DNA of 64,000 bases from Mongoliitalea lutea (GTDB lineage: Bacteria; Bacteroidota; Bacteroidia; Cytophagales; Cyclobacteriaceae), in NCBI RefSeq assembly GCF_014652135.1, contig NZ_BMYF01000001.1, forward strand, positions 124,650-188,649, given 5' to 3'. Made by a program: the position numbers and the translations under genes. Below, in pieces: positions 43,809-54,445 of the stretch; position 1 is the stretch's first letter; each line of letters opens with the position of its first letter. Under the pieces are notes generated by a model. The model saw only the letters and a list, made by a program, of their open reading frames with translations, was not told the origin of the DNA and did no database searches.

Positions 43809-45653
43809 TTACGCGGAATAATCAGTTGGCAAGCTTACAGCGATTTTGGTACCTTTATTTAACTCAGAAGTTAGCTTAATACTTCCATTAAGCTTTTGAA
43901 CTATTGCATTTACTATGGCTAGTCCAATTCCACTGCCTTTCTTATCACCAACATTACTTGCCCTAAAAAATTCTTTGAAAATGGATTTTTGTTCAGCCTC
44001 AGGAATTCCTATTCCAAAATCCTGAACAGTCACAGTAATGAACGAAGGTGTTTGCTGGATGGAACATATAGGAGCTTGCCTGCCTACAGAATACTTATAT
44101 GCATTGCCTAAAATATTTGTAAAAAGATGACTGATAAGAATCTGATCCTTGTTTACTAAAATGGAGGTCGGCAATGCATCTATTTCAGCTAACCGTTGAT
44201 CAGGATCAAAATCCCTACAATCCTCTATAATTTCTTTGATAAAAGGAACAATATCAAACTCCTGATTATAAACAATATAGGTATTCATAAACAAGGATTC
44301 AAAAATCATCAAGTCATCCACCAAACCATTCAATCGTTTTTCTTGACGGTCTATCTTTTTGATCTGATTTTCAATTTTTTGCTTGATCGTAGGGTTTTCT
44401 AGCTGTTCTTGATAAATTTTCAATAAGTCCGAAGCTGTTGAGATGACACCGATAGGATTTTTAAACTCATGTACAGCCATAGCAATAAATCGAGACTTAA
44501 GCTGTTGTAGTTCCTTTGATTTTTTAAAAAGTCGGAAGTAAAAAAACAGCAGTGCAAAAAGTAATAATCCAATTAAGATCAACAAAGCAGAACTAATGGT
44601 CAACCAAAGAATCCTATCTTCTTTCGCTTGATTTTCTGCTTTCAACAGAAGAGCCTCCCTTTCAATATTCCTCAACTCTAGTAGATCTTGTATCAAATTT
44701 CGGGCATTCTGATTTTTGGTTTGATTGGTTGTGATATAAAATGATCGGAATCTATTGAGAATGCTGATTGACTCATCAATATCCCTTGAACTTAGTGCTA
44801 ACTCACTCAATGCCAACAGTGCTTCACCAATCGTACCATTAAGATTATACTTTTCTGAAAACTCCAAAGATTTCTCAAACTGAGCCTTGGCAACTTGAGG
44901 TTGATTCAAACCCATGTAATTTAAACCTAACAAATAGTGTGATTCTATAATTACCTCTTTATTAGACTTTGATTCCTGAAGTTTTCCATTGATTTCCAAA
45001 GCCATTGTTAAGTAGTTAATGGATTCAGAATAGGCTTCTTGTCTGTTCCTGATTTTTCCCAGATACATGTAAGCAGAAGCTAGTAAAGGGATATTTTTAA
45101 CTATATCATTCACAGAAATACTTTCGTACATGTATTTCTCTGCTTCTCCGAAATTTTCATTTAGGAAGTAACTTTCAGCGAGATTGTATGCTGCTATCGC
45201 TAACCTATCTGCGGGACCCGATCCTTTGAAATACTCATAAGCAAGGGTATGATATTTAAGCGCAGATTCACTTTCACCAAGGCGATAGAAAAAAGTACCC
45301 AAACTAATATGGCAATCCGCTATGCCCCTTTGATCATTCAATTTTTCAAAAATCTCCAAAGATTTGAAAATATAGTCCAATGAATAGGATAGATTATCAC
45401 TGAAATAACTGAGTATTGCTAAGTTTCGATAAGCATAGGCTAATCCCTTGGAATAATTATACTCAAAAGATAATTCCAAAGCCTCTTGTGCAGCTAAAGT
45501 ACTTGCATTAAAATCAATTCTAAAATTGTCTCTTGCTAGATTATTTAAAGAATCAATTCTGCTTTCAATACCCCTTACACCAGTCCATTGACCAAAAACG
45601 GCTTCGCTGGAAAAAAACAAACACATCAAGAGCACCGTTTTGAAAAACCTCAC
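43809..45653 (-). CDS. TPR-containing sensor histidine kinase
   Basis: 614 residues, GTG start at 45653 giving a signal peptide (MRFFKTVLLMCLFFSSEAVFGQ). About seven TPRs in the periplasm (residues 40-310; e.g. ADCHISLGTFFYRLGESESALKYH), one TM segment near 350-372, then HisKA with AVHEFKNPIGVIS, N-box ILGNAYKYSVG, G1 DFGIGI and G2 KGSGIGLAIVNAI. No response regulator gene is adjacent, so its partner is encoded elsewhere. Confidence 0.9.
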   Translation of the reverse strand: MRFFKTVLLMCLFFSSEAVFGQWTGVRGIESRIDSLNNLARDNFRIDFNASTLAAQEALELSFEYNYSKGLAYAYRNLAILSYFSDNLSYSLDYIFKSLEIFEKLNDQRGIADCHISLGTFFYRLGESESALKYHTLAYEYFKGSGPADRLAIAAYNLAESYFLNENFGEAEKYMYESISVNDIVKNIPLLASAYMYLGKIRNRQEAYSESINYLTMALEINGKLQESKSNKEVIIESHYLLGLNYMGLNQPQVAKAQFEKSLEFSEKYNLNGTIGEALLALSELALSSRDIDESISILNRFRSFYITTNQTKNQNARNLIQDLLELRNIEREALLLKAENQAKEDRILWLTISSALLILIGLLLFALLFFYFRLFKKSKELQQLKSRFIAMAVHEFKNPIGVISTASDLLKIYQEQLENPTIKQKIENQIKKIDRQEKRLNGLVDDLMIFESLFMNTYIVYNQEFDIVPFIKEIIEDCRDFDPDQRLAEIDALPTSILVNKDQILISHLFTNILGNAYKYSVGRQAPICSIQQTPSFITVTVQDFGIGIPEAEQKSIFKEFFRASNVGDKKGSGIGLAIVNAIVQKLNGSIKLTSELNKGTKIAVSLPTDYSA

Positions 45654-45742
45654 TGATTCCTTTTTTTTTAGTTATTTTAGGGTGGTAATATATTTAAATG
45701 TAAGTCAACGAGGTATAAAAAAAAATATAAAACCGAGTTTTG

Positions 45743-46858
45743 TCAATAAACTGTAAGCTTTCGAACGACCTCCTCAAGATTTTTTTCAGCCAGCTTTTTG
45801 TAAGCACTATCTGAGAAATCTAAATTTGGGAGTCTACTGATGCGGTCAAAGCCATCTTGTTCTCCTTCATCTCCTGAAGTGATCAACCAACAAGGTTTTT
45901 GATATTTTTTTGCAAGCTGTAGGAGTTCGTAACTTCCTTTTCCTCCCGCCGATTGGGAATCATAGCGCCCTTCTCCGGTGATGATCAGGTCTGCTTTGGC
46001 AACTTTTGCCTCCAAGTTGATCAATTGAAAGAAATACTGCGCTCCTTTGTGTATCCGAACATCGAAAAAGAAAGACAAGCCATACCCTATTCCTCCCGCT
46101 GCCCCAAAACTTGGTCGGTCGACCAATGCCTTTTTTGACTTTTGTTCAAGTAAAGCAATGGTTCGCTTACTACAGGTTTCAAAGCGCTGGCTATCAGCTT
46201 CTAAAAGCCCCTTCTGAGGTCCGAAGACTGGTAGCGCTCCTTTAGTACCGAAAAAGGTATTGTCCACATCACAGATTAACTCAAATCGAATAGTTGGAAA
46301 TGGAATCGGCGATTGGATAAAGGCAATTTTCTCAAAAAAACTATCGGTAAAAAAAGCCAAGACCCTACCCTTTTCATCCAAAAACTGAAAGCCTAGTCCT
46401 CCCAAAATTCCTAAGCCTAAGTCCACACTAGCGCTTCCTCCTAAACCAAGATAAATGCTTGTTGCTCCTTTTTTAGCAGCATGTAGAATTAATTCTCCTG
46501 TCCCATAGCTACTGGCAATCCAAGGATTTAATTGCTCTTGAGAAAGATGCTTGATCCCGGAAACCGTTGAAACATCCAAATAGGCCGCTTGATTAGCCTC
46601 ATCCCAAAAATAAAAGCCCTGAATCGGCCTTCCAATAGGGTCAACTGTCCAACATTGAATTTGCTGTAATCCTAAAGCCTTTCCTAACAGCCAACAGGTG
46701 CCATCTCCCCCATCGGCTATAGGACAGGTGAACACTGTGTCTTGAGGATACTTTTGAGACCAGGCATTTGCAAGAATTTCCGCCGCCACCTCTGCTTCAA
46801 TCGTTCCTTTAAATGCATTGGGAGCAATCAGAATAGTTTTTGAAGCGGCCGTATCCAT
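45743..46858 (-). CDS. Glycerate kinase (GarK/GlxK family)
   Basis: 371 residues. ILIAPNAFKGTIEAEVAAEILANAW, ADGGDGTC, YLGLGGSASVDLGLGILGGLGF and TGEGRYDSQSAGGKGSYELL are family signatures. Phosphorylates D-glycerate, giving 2-phosphoglycerate in this type. It lies 7 bp after the AGCS symporter gene; together they may let the cell use serine/alanine- or glycerate-derived carbon, but that is only suggested by position. Confidence 0.93.
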   Translation of the reverse strand: MDTAASKTILIAPNAFKGTIEAEVAAEILANAWSQKYPQDTVFTCPIADGGDGTCWLLGKALGLQQIQCWTVDPIGRPIQGFYFWDEANQAAYLDVSTVSGIKHLSQEQLNPWIASSYGTGELILHAAKKGATSIYLGLGGSASVDLGLGILGGLGFQFLDEKGRVLAFFTDSFFEKIAFIQSPIPFPTIRFELICDVDNTFFGTKGALPVFGPQKGLLEADSQRFETCSKRTIALLEQKSKKALVDRPSFGAAGGIGYGLSFFFDVRIHKGAQYFFQLINLEAKVAKADLIITGEGRYDSQSAGGKGSYELLQLAKKYQKPCWLITSGDEGEQDGFDRISRLPNLDFSDSAYKKLAEKNLEEVVRKLTVY

Positions 46859-46865
46859 AATCTAA

Positions 46866-48209
46866 TTATTTCATCCGATTAAAATAGTCTTTGGTAGCAG
46901 CTTTAACTTTCGGAGCCAAATAAATAGTCGAAATCATGGTCGGAATTGCCATTACCGCATACATGCCATCGATAAAACTCACCACTACTTCCAAAGAAAC
47001 AACTGCCCCTGCAACGATGGTCACTAGGTAGAAATAATTGTAATAGTTGGCCTTATCAGCTCCAAATAAGTAATTGATGCACTTATGCCCATAATAGGAA
47101 TAGGTAAACATGGTAGATAGCGCAAAAACCAAAACTGCCACCATCAGTAAATACTTTCCAACCACAGGAATACCCGCTTCAAATGCAGCCAATGTTAGTC
47201 TGACCCCATCGTTTTCTGTGCTTTCCCAAACTCCCGTAAGCAAAATCACCAAAGCTGTCAAGGTACAAACCACAACCGTATCTATAAAGGGTCCCAACAT
47301 CGCAATTAACCCTTCACGGACGGGTTCGTTGTTTTTGGATGCTCCATGAACCATTGGTGCCGTACCAATACCCGCTTCATTGGAGAAGGCCGCTCTACGT
47401 GCCCCTAAAATGATGACTGCTCCAACAGCTCCACCCATCACGGCATTCCCTGTGAAGGCATCCTCTAAAATCAACCATAACATGGCAGGCACAGCCCCCA
47501 AGTTTTTAAATACAATAAAAATTACCGTAATGAAATACAAGATCACCATAAAAGGAACCAATCGGGAAGCTACCAAAGCTATTCGCTTTATCCCTCCCAA
47601 GATCACAATACCAACAATAATCATCATGGATATTCCAATGATCCATTTGGTAGATTGACCGTAATCCAAGTTGTATGGTTCTAACATTACTGAGCGGAAT
47701 ACAGCTGTCAATTGATTTGCTTGGAATATTGCCAATAACCCTAATGCTCCAGCCACAGAAAATAAGATGGCCAATGGTTTCCATTTTTTCCCCATGCCCT
47801 CTTCTATCACATACATGGGACCACCTTGTACTTCCCCTGCGGTATCTACTCCTCGGTACATGATAGCCAAGGAACAGGTAAAGTATTTGGTCGCCATCCC
47901 TACAAATGCAGACATCCACATCCAAAAAATAGCACCTGGGCCACCCATATTGATGGCTATAGCTACCCCTGAAATATTCCCCAAACCAACGGTAGCAGCA
48001 ATAGCCGCAGACAATGCCTGACGAGAAGAAATCTGACCAGGAGCATTTTTATCATCGTACTTACCGCTCACTACTTTCAAAGCATGGCCAAAGTAGCGAA
48101 AGGGTAAAAAACCGGAGTACACAAACAAAATCAAGCCCCCTCCCATCAGAAGTAGCAACATCGGTGTATCCCAAATCCAATTACTAAAGTCAATGATTAA
48201 TTGTCCCAT
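46866..48209 (-). CDS. Sodium:alanine/glycine symporter (AGCS family)
   Basis: 447 residues with about eleven TM segments. Family marks: ATVGLGNISGVAIAINMGGPGAIFWMWMSAFVGMATKYFTCSLA (read in parts), EVQGGPMYVIEEGMG, and RRAAFSNEAGIGTAPMVHGAS. Imports small neutral amino acids with Na+. Probably cotranscribed with glycerate kinase. Confidence 0.93.
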   Translation of the reverse strand: MGQLIIDFSNWIWDTPMLLLLMGGGLILFVYSGFLPFRYFGHALKVVSGKYDDKNAPGQISSRQALSAAIAATVGLGNISGVAIAINMGGPGAIFWMWMSAFVGMATKYFTCSLAIMYRGVDTAGEVQGGPMYVIEEGMGKKWKPLAILFSVAGALGLLAIFQANQLTAVFRSVMLEPYNLDYGQSTKWIIGISMMIIVGIVILGGIKRIALVASRLVPFMVILYFITVIFIVFKNLGAVPAMLWLILEDAFTGNAVMGGAVGAVIILGARRAAFSNEAGIGTAPMVHGASKNNEPVREGLIAMLGPFIDTVVVCTLTALVILLTGVWESTENDGVRLTLAAFEAGIPVVGKYLLMVAVLVFALSTMFTYSYYGHKCINYLFGADKANYYNYFYLVTIVAGAVVSLEVVVSFIDGMYAVMAIPTMISTIYLAPKVKAATKDYFNRMK

Positions 48210-48384
48210 AAAGTCATTTTGAAATGAAACAGCATATTAAGCGCAATTTCCCAAAATGCAAAAAACATTAGCAGAAAAAGAAATCGAGAGCCTTTGATAA
48301 TGATACTAAGAAAACCAGTAAAAACTTATGAAGTTTAAATTATACAATCCAATTCATGCTGTTGCTCAATTTAAAAATGGCTGC

Positions 48385-49293
48385 TTATTCTATTTCTCGT
48401 AGCTCCACCCGTACTGCTTCATCTTTTGGAATAATACTGCCTCCTACATTCTCTGCAATGTAGTAGGTGATTTGTGCACCAAAAAGAAAAATAACAATCG
48501 AATAATAGGTCCAAACCAAAAGAATCACTAAAGAACCCGCAGCTCCATAAGTACTACCTAAATCAGAATTCCCTAAATAAATACCTATGAGATATTTCCC
48601 AACACCAATCAAAACCATGGTGATAAATGCGCCCATCCAAGTGTCTTTCCAACGAACTTTTGCATCAGGCAGAATTTTATACATAAGTGCAAATATCAAT
48701 ACAAAAAAAGCCTGAGCAGTAAAAAAATGAACTAAGGCTGCCACATCAAACGGAATATCTACAATCAAAAACTGAGTTAAATAATTATTGACTATAACAA
48801 AGGCTGCATCTAAAATCAATGATATCACCAAAATCAATCCTATGGAGGCAATCAAGGAGAAACTCAATAAACGATTGATGGCAAACTTCAAAATCCCTTT
48901 AGCAGGTTTTGGCTTGATATGCCAAATATGATTTATGGCATTTTGTAAACTTACAAAAACAGTTGTTGCACTAAATGCTAGTATCAGTACGGCTACAACG
49001 TTTGGTATTCCCTTATTCTCTCCTATGTCAAAATTGTTAAAGATTTCTTCTATAGATGCCTTACTTTCAGAACCTGCCAAAACTTCAATTTGATGCAAGA
49101 TTTCCGCCTGCATTTCGGACTCAGAGAAAATGGCCGTTCCAATATTTAAAATAATAATGGCAAATGCCGGTAAACTAAAAATTGTGTAAAAAGCAGTTCC
49201 CGCTGCAAGTCCCATTGACTCGCCTGATATAAAGTCTTTTATTGAATCTTTAACTATTGTATATGCTGTTAACTTTTTAATACTTTTGATCAT
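48385..49293 (-). CDS. YihY/UPF0761-family membrane protein (BrkB-like)
   Basis: 302 residues with six TM segments. The pattern GLAAGTAFYTIFSLPAFAII near the N terminus, FLQNAINHIWHIKPK-like loop and YGAAGSLVILLVWTYYSIVIFLFGAQITY near the end match the family. Often mislabelled ribonuclease BN; transport or envelope function is likely but unproven. It lies 4 bp from the aldo/keto reductase gene. Confidence 0.9.
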   Translation of the reverse strand: MIKSIKKLTAYTIVKDSIKDFISGESMGLAAGTAFYTIFSLPAFAIIILNIGTAIFSESEMQAEILHQIEVLAGSESKASIEEIFNNFDIGENKGIPNVVAVLILAFSATTVFVSLQNAINHIWHIKPKPAKGILKFAINRLLSFSLIASIGLILVISLILDAAFVIVNNYLTQFLIVDIPFDVAALVHFFTAQAFFVLIFALMYKILPDAKVRWKDTWMGAFITMVLIGVGKYLIGIYLGNSDLGSTYGAAGSLVILLVWTYYSIVIFLFGAQITYYIAENVGGSIIPKDEAVRVELREIE

Positions 49294-49297
49294 CCTA

Positions 49298-50254
49298 TTA
49301 TTCTTTTTCCCAAAGGTCCTCTAAGGTATATGGACTTCTTGGACCTGTAAAGAACCTACCGTCGATAAATCGATAGTTTTTACCTATATTTTTTAAAGCA
49401 AGCATATCCTCATCACTGAGTTCGATCGTGATTGCTTCCAGATTTTGTTTGATCCGCTCTTGATTTACAGATTTTGGGATTACGGCAATACCTCTTGCTA
49501 CAGAATAAGCTATTAAAATCTGTGCGTTTGAACAACCGTATTTATTTGCTAGATCTTGTATCAAATCATGATTCATCAAATCTGGCTCATCCTCTTTTTT
49601 GATAGAAGAAGCGCGGTCTCCTGAACCCAATGGTGAGTAGGCAGTCATAAGTAAGCCTTGATCTTTACAAAACTTCACGAGTTTTTCCTGCGGTAAAAAA
49701 GGATGCATTTCCACCTGATTCATTTCAGGCTTTATTTTACAGTTATCCAATATTTCGCTTAGTTTGGCAATATTGAAATTAGACATTCCTATATGCTTCG
49801 TGAGCCCTTTGATATAGCAGGATTCCAATCCTTCCCACGTTTGTGTTAGCGGAACATCCTGATAGGTATAAAATTCTTCCCGATTTTGAGCAAACTCCAC
49901 CCCTTTTTTGAAACTTATAGGCCAATGCATCAAATAAAGATCCACGTAACTAAGCCTCAATTCTGATAATGTTTTGGTTAAACCTTCCTCTACATCTTCT
50001 AAGCGGTGATTGGAATTCCACAGTTTGGACGTAATAAAAACATCTTCTCTTTTGACTAATCCATCTCCAAAGGCTTTAGTCAAAGCTTCTCCTACTTCTG
50101 ATTGATTATTATATATGGCAGCACAGTCAATATGTCTGTAACCTGATTCTAAAGCCCATAACACTGCTTGATATACTTGACCAGGTTTAGATTTCCAAGT
50201 TCCTAAACCTATAATTGGTAAATGATCTCCGTTTTTAAACTGTAATGTTTTCAT
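49298..50254 (-). CDS. Aldo/keto reductase
   Basis: 318 residues, (beta/alpha)8 barrel. Catalytic tetrad D43, Y48 (HIDCAAIYNN), K77 (ITSKLW) and H110 (YLMHWP). The NADPH segment IPKSVNQERIKQNL is present. Reduces aldehydes or ketones; substrate unknown. It belongs to a string of redox genes transcribed leftward (52970 to 49298). Confidence 0.93.
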   Translation of the reverse strand: MKTLQFKNGDHLPIIGLGTWKSKPGQVYQAVLWALESGYRHIDCAAIYNNQSEVGEALTKAFGDGLVKREDVFITSKLWNSNHRLEDVEEGLTKTLSELRLSYVDLYLMHWPISFKKGVEFAQNREEFYTYQDVPLTQTWEGLESCYIKGLTKHIGMSNFNIAKLSEILDNCKIKPEMNQVEMHPFLPQEKLVKFCKDQGLLMTAYSPLGSGDRASSIKKEDEPDLMNHDLIQDLANKYGCSNAQILIAYSVARGIAVIPKSVNQERIKQNLEAITIELSDEDMLALKNIGKNYRFIDGRFFTGPRSPYTLEDLWEKE

Positions 50255-50323
50255 GAGTAAAATTGAATGAGAGTAAATTTAGCACAATTACTTCAATTGA
50301 CTAGGTATAATTTTTTCCAACGG

Positions 50324-51715
50324 TTATCTTCCATCAAATCTAAACTTCTCTAGGTATCTTTTAAATCGATTCATTACCCAAAGATGGATTCTAGCTTGCG
50401 TATTGACATAAATGAACCAAGGCAGCCGTGGTACAAATTCATGAATAGCGGTAATCATGTATTTTCCGTCCAAAACTTCCCTAAACTCCAACCATCCATA
50501 ATCAAACCGCTTTACGAGCCAACCTCCTGTAATGTAAAACAACTGCCTCTTCATATCACTACGATCAGGAATCAAGGTGAGTTGTAGCATGGGCTTTGAA
50601 AAGCTTAGCAAATGAAACCCTATGTCACCCCTACTGTTTTCCTTGGCATTTATCAAAAAACTGAAGAATGTAGGCAACCAAACCTTGTAACGATTAGCCA
50701 CCCAAAGAGCTGATTGATGACGTGTATTTGGAAAACGCTGAATACTTCTTACTGTATTTTCCTCCCCTATCAAAGACTTAAATTTTGGTAATTTGGGAAG
50801 GATTGCATGTGGATCCAACGCCTTCTGCGCAGCACTCTGATAATCCAAATAGTCAATTTTTTTCTCTTTAAACGCCAATTCAGGAGAAACAGTCAACGTA
50901 TGCTTGAGACTTTCAACTAAAGGGGAAACCAATTTCATTGGAGTTTTCCCAAAATAGGAAACCCATAATTTGGAAAATCCAACGGAGAAAATAGGAACCG
51001 AAATAATCAATCGTTTCTTATTCATTGCCCGGGCTGTTTCTTCCAACATACGCTTGTAGGTCAAAATTTCAGGAGCCCCTATTTCAATTGCTTTTCCATA
51101 GACATTTGCATTTCCAATACAGCTATCCATAATTGTTAGAGTGTCTTCTAAGGAAATCGCTTGTGTTTCGGATAAAGTCCACTGGGGACAAATGAGCACA
51201 GGTAGTTTGTTGACCAAATGAAACATCATTTCGAATGAGGAACCACCTGGCCCTACAATAATTCCCGCCCGTAATGCAGTAACAGGAACCCCTTTGGAAG
51301 CTAAGGCCTCTTCAACTTCTAGTCTACTTCTGAGATGAACAGAAATCGCTTCAGTAGCTATTTCTTTTGGTAAAATCCCTCCAAGATATACTATCTGCTT
51401 GATACCATTGGCAGCTGCTGCACGAGCAAAATTGTCTGCTAATAATAAGTCTGTATCCTGAAAGCTGCCTTGATTCAGCCGAGTAGAGGCAGACATAGAA
51501 TGGATGAGATAGATTGCATAATCTACCCCCTCCAATGCATTCGTCGTAGAGGTAATTGAAAAGAGCTCCACTTGTTTCCAAGTAACTCCTAAGTCTTCTG
51601 CATCCACAACTGCTCTCCTGCTTAATGCAATAATATCGTAGCAGTCTTTAAACCTATCGATAAACCATCTTCCGATGTATCCACCCGCACCTGCTATGGC
51701 TATCTTTTTTTTCAA
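50324..51715 (-). CDS. NAD(P)-binding protein with DUF2867 C-terminal domain
   Basis: 463 residues. Start codon is TTG at 51715, 1 bp after the stop of the FAD gene and supported by the dinucleotide motif AIAGAGGYIGRWF directly after. N-terminal SDR/NmrA-like Rossmann domain (1-300) with YAIYLIHSMSAST in place of a classic YxxxK. The C-terminal part (330-463) is DUF2867-like (SALWVANRYKVWLPTFFSFL). Such proteins are linked to membrane or lipid redox, but substrate is unknown. Confidence 0.85.
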   Translation of the reverse strand: MKKKIAIAGAGGYIGRWFIDRFKDCYDIIALSRRAVVDAEDLGVTWKQVELFSITSTTNALEGVDYAIYLIHSMSASTRLNQGSFQDTDLLLADNFARAAAANGIKQIVYLGGILPKEIATEAISVHLRSRLEVEEALASKGVPVTALRAGIIVGPGGSSFEMMFHLVNKLPVLICPQWTLSETQAISLEDTLTIMDSCIGNANVYGKAIEIGAPEILTYKRMLEETARAMNKKRLIISVPIFSVGFSKLWVSYFGKTPMKLVSPLVESLKHTLTVSPELAFKEKKIDYLDYQSAAQKALDPHAILPKLPKFKSLIGEENTVRSIQRFPNTRHQSALWVANRYKVWLPTFFSFLINAKENSRGDIGFHLLSFSKPMLQLTLIPDRSDMKRQLFYITGGWLVKRFDYGWLEFREVLDGKYMITAIHEFVPRLPWFIYVNTQARIHLWVMNRFKRYLEKFRFDGR

Positions 51716-51716
51716 G

Positions 51717-52970
51717 TTAAAGAGGTGGTTGTTCTGATAAAATTAATGCTTCAGCTGCTCTTCTACCAGAAGTCATCGCTGCATTAATTGAGGCATTAAG
51801 CATATGATCTCCTGCCAGAAACACCCCATCCATCAACTTACATTGAGTAGGTGTAATATCTCCTTTCATATCCTGCACATCAGGAAGAGCCTCTGTAATT
51901 TCATAAGTGGTAATATGCTCAAAATGAGTAGCAGAGATCCCTGTTAAAGCCTCCAATTCAATTCCTATCAGGGAGATGAGTTTATCATCAACTTTCACAG
52001 GCTTTACAATCGAAACAGAAAGCAAGGCTTTTCCTTGAGGTGCATATGCTTTACTTACATCGGTCATAAATACTAAGTTGTTGATGATGAATTGGGAATC
52101 TGTGATCAAAGAAATCATAGGACTTGCCGTGAACGAATGATCCAATGCAAAGTACACATTAACAACTTTCCTGTAAGGATTTACTTGCCCCTGCAGCTGT
52201 GGAATTACCAAATCAGGTTTGCATGTAACTATTATTTTTCTCGCTTCCAATACTTCACCGTTAGTCAATTGAATAGTAGTTCCGGTAATGGAAGCAACAG
52301 AGGTGTTTAATCGAATTTCCGTTTTTTGCAGTTTGCTTTTCAATTGTTCCGAAATCTGCCCCATCCCTTTAGCTGGTACAGCTGCATAACCTAAAGCAAA
52401 CATCCTGAACACGAATTTGAACATACGTGAGGAGGTGCTCAACTCATTTTCTAGAAATATGCCTTTAAAAAAGGGTTTAAAGAAATTATTAATAATGATA
52501 TCCGAGAACCCATATTCTTTTAAAAACTGAATCGTTGGTTTAGATTCTTCCGCAAATAATTGTTCTTCTGACTGTGATTTCAACTGATTGGTGAGCGTGA
52601 AAATCTTAACTTTATCTGTTAAGCTTCCCACTTCTGAAAAAGCCATACCAAAGAGTTTCATGGGATCTCTTAAGGGGTCATGAATAGCAAAACTATTTCC
52701 CGGTCTAAGAACAATTGCCCCTGGGGAAAATTTTCTTAAATCCAAAGCATCATAATCCAAATACCGTTGAGCTTCCGGATAGGCTGTATTTAAAACTTGA
52801 AAACCTCTATCACAAAGAAATCCTCTGACTTCATCTGTTCTAACTCTACCCCCCACGCCATCAGATGATTCGAGAATCACAGGGCTGTAACCAGCCATTT
52901 CCAACTCATACGCAGCAATCAATCCAGAAAGACCAGCGCCAATAATACAAACGGGTTTTTGTTCGTGCAT
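51717..52970 (-). CDS. FAD-dependent oxidoreductase (amine oxidase / phytoene desaturase-like)
   Basis: 417 residues. FAD-binding dinucleotide motif IIGAGLSGLIAAYE at about 9-22, followed by the ESSDGVGGRVRTD arginine motif. A C-terminal FAD segment LAGDHMLNASINAAMTSGRRAAE closes the flavin site. The overall form is close to protoporphyrinogen-oxidase-like/carotenoid-desaturase-like flavoproteins. Neighbouring DUF2867 and AKR genes suggest a small redox pathway. Confidence 0.9.
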   Translation of the reverse strand: MHEQKPVCIIGAGLSGLIAAYELEMAGYSPVILESSDGVGGRVRTDEVRGFLCDRGFQVLNTAYPEAQRYLDYDALDLRKFSPGAIVLRPGNSFAIHDPLRDPMKLFGMAFSEVGSLTDKVKIFTLTNQLKSQSEEQLFAEESKPTIQFLKEYGFSDIIINNFFKPFFKGIFLENELSTSSRMFKFVFRMFALGYAAVPAKGMGQISEQLKSKLQKTEIRLNTSVASITGTTIQLTNGEVLEARKIIVTCKPDLVIPQLQGQVNPYRKVVNVYFALDHSFTASPMISLITDSQFIINNLVFMTDVSKAYAPQGKALLSVSIVKPVKVDDKLISLIGIELEALTGISATHFEHITTYEITEALPDVQDMKGDITPTQCKLMDGVFLAGDHMLNASINAAMTSGRRAAEALILSEQPPL

Positions 52971-53127
52971 GTGTGTTTAAAATATGTAGATAAGACCAAA
53001 ATTAATGCAAATTGTTTCATATCATACGAGAACCAATAGTAAACCGATTAAATAATCTTTGCTTTTGGTCCTGTAAATTCTGTCGACTGTCTTAAAATCT
53101 TCCTTACATTTAGTAGGTAATTTACAA

Positions 53128-54357
53128 ATGACAACCATGAGAAGACCCTTAACGCCAATTTTACTACTAACATTCTGTATTCTTCAAGTTGGCTTTGCCC
53201 AAACCTATTTTCCTGCTTCCAACCATTGGGAAGAAAAGAAACCTGATGAGATGGGTGTTAATGTCGTGAAGTTGGCTGAGGCCATTCAATTTGCCAAGGA
53301 TATTGAAAGTACAGAAGCTAAGAATTTAAAACTTGCCCATTATCAATCTGCATTTGGTCGAGAACCCTTTGGGTATCCCATTGGCCCTATGAAAGATCGT
53401 GGTGAATCTACTGGTTTGATTATCTATAAGGGATATATCATTGGCAAGTGGGGAGATCCTTCTCGAGTAGATTTAACTTTTTCTGTGGCAAAAAGTATTC
53501 TTTCGACAACGGCAGGATTGGCTGTTGATGCAGGTTTGATTCAATCAGAAAAGGATCTAGTATATCCTTACATGGCACCCATCATACCTTATATGCCTCA
53601 CCAACTCCTTCAAAACAAATCCGATCACTTAATGCAGGAAGATGTTTTTGACCTATTTGAAGGAGCGCATAATAGAAAGATTACCTGGGAACATCTGCTT
53701 CGACAAACATCTGATTGGGAAGGAAGCTTATGGGGAAAGCCTGATTGGGCAGATAGACCACAGGGGAATGCCAAGGATTGGTTGACACGAGATAGAAATG
53801 AGCCCGGCACTGTCTACAAGTATAATGATACCCGTGTAAATGTGCTTGCACTAGCTTTGCTAAATGTTTGGAGAAAACCTCTACCGGTAGTGTTAAAAGA
53901 ACGCTTAATGGATAAGATCGGTGCTAGCCCTACTTGGAGATGGACTGGCTATGAAAATTCCTTCGTTATTATTGATGGTCAGATCATGCAGTCGGTGAGC
54001 GGTGGTTCTCATTGGGGTGGTGGTTTGTTTATTTCTGCTTATGACCAAGCAAGATTTGGCTATCTGACACTAAGAAATGGCCAATGGAATGGAGAGCAGG
54101 TTATTTCTCACGATTGGATCAATAAATCTAAAACCCCCACAAGTGTTCAGCCAAATTATGGTTTTATGAACTACTTCCTCAATACGGATAAAAAAGAAAT
54201 CCCCGCTGCCCCTGAATCCGCCTTTTTCCATCTTGGGGCCGGAACAAACATGGTCTACGTTGATCAAGAAAATGAATTGGTTATTGTGGCCCGCTGGATC
54301 AAAAATAATGAAAAAGCCAGCTTGGTAGCTAAAGTACTGGAAGCACTGCCAAGGTAA
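53128..54357 (+). CDS. Exported serine hydrolase (class C beta-lactamase family)
   Basis: 409 residues with a signal peptide; the second Met (53137) gives an equally good start. Active-site SxxK at S119-K122 (FSVAKSI) and YxN at Y232-N233 (KYNDTRV); SGGSHWGGGL is the KTG-equivalent region. Members are esterases, D-aminopeptidases or DD-peptidases. It is divergent from the redox gene string. Confidence 0.9.
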   Translation: MTTMRRPLTPILLLTFCILQVGFAQTYFPASNHWEEKKPDEMGVNVVKLAEAIQFAKDIESTEAKNLKLAHYQSAFGREPFGYPIGPMKDRGESTGLIIYKGYIIGKWGDPSRVDLTFSVAKSILSTTAGLAVDAGLIQSEKDLVYPYMAPIIPYMPHQLLQNKSDHLMQEDVFDLFEGAHNRKITWEHLLRQTSDWEGSLWGKPDWADRPQGNAKDWLTRDRNEPGTVYKYNDTRVNVLALALLNVWRKPLPVVLKERLMDKIGASPTWRWTGYENSFVIIDGQIMQSVSGGSHWGGGLFISAYDQARFGYLTLRNGQWNGEQVISHDWINKSKTPTSVQPNYGFMNYFLNTDKKEIPAAPESAFFHLGAGTNMVYVDQENELVIVARWIKNNEKASLVAKVLEALPR

Positions 54358-54381
54358 CTAGTAGGTGGATGGGTGGGATTT

Positions 54382-54445
54382 AGATTTTAGATCTTAGATC
54401 TTAGATTTTAGATTTTAGATTTTAGATCTTAGATTTTAGATTTAG
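54382..54445. repeat. Tandem heptamer repeat, about nine copies
   Basis: AGATTTT and AGATCTT units in tandem, starting 25 bp after the serine hydrolase stop. Confidence 0.85.

Noticed and set aside
48329-48394. Short plus-strand ORF (MKFKLYNPIHAVAQFKNG)
   Set aside because: Only 23 codons, overlaps the 3' end of the YihY gene, and no family match could be recalled.
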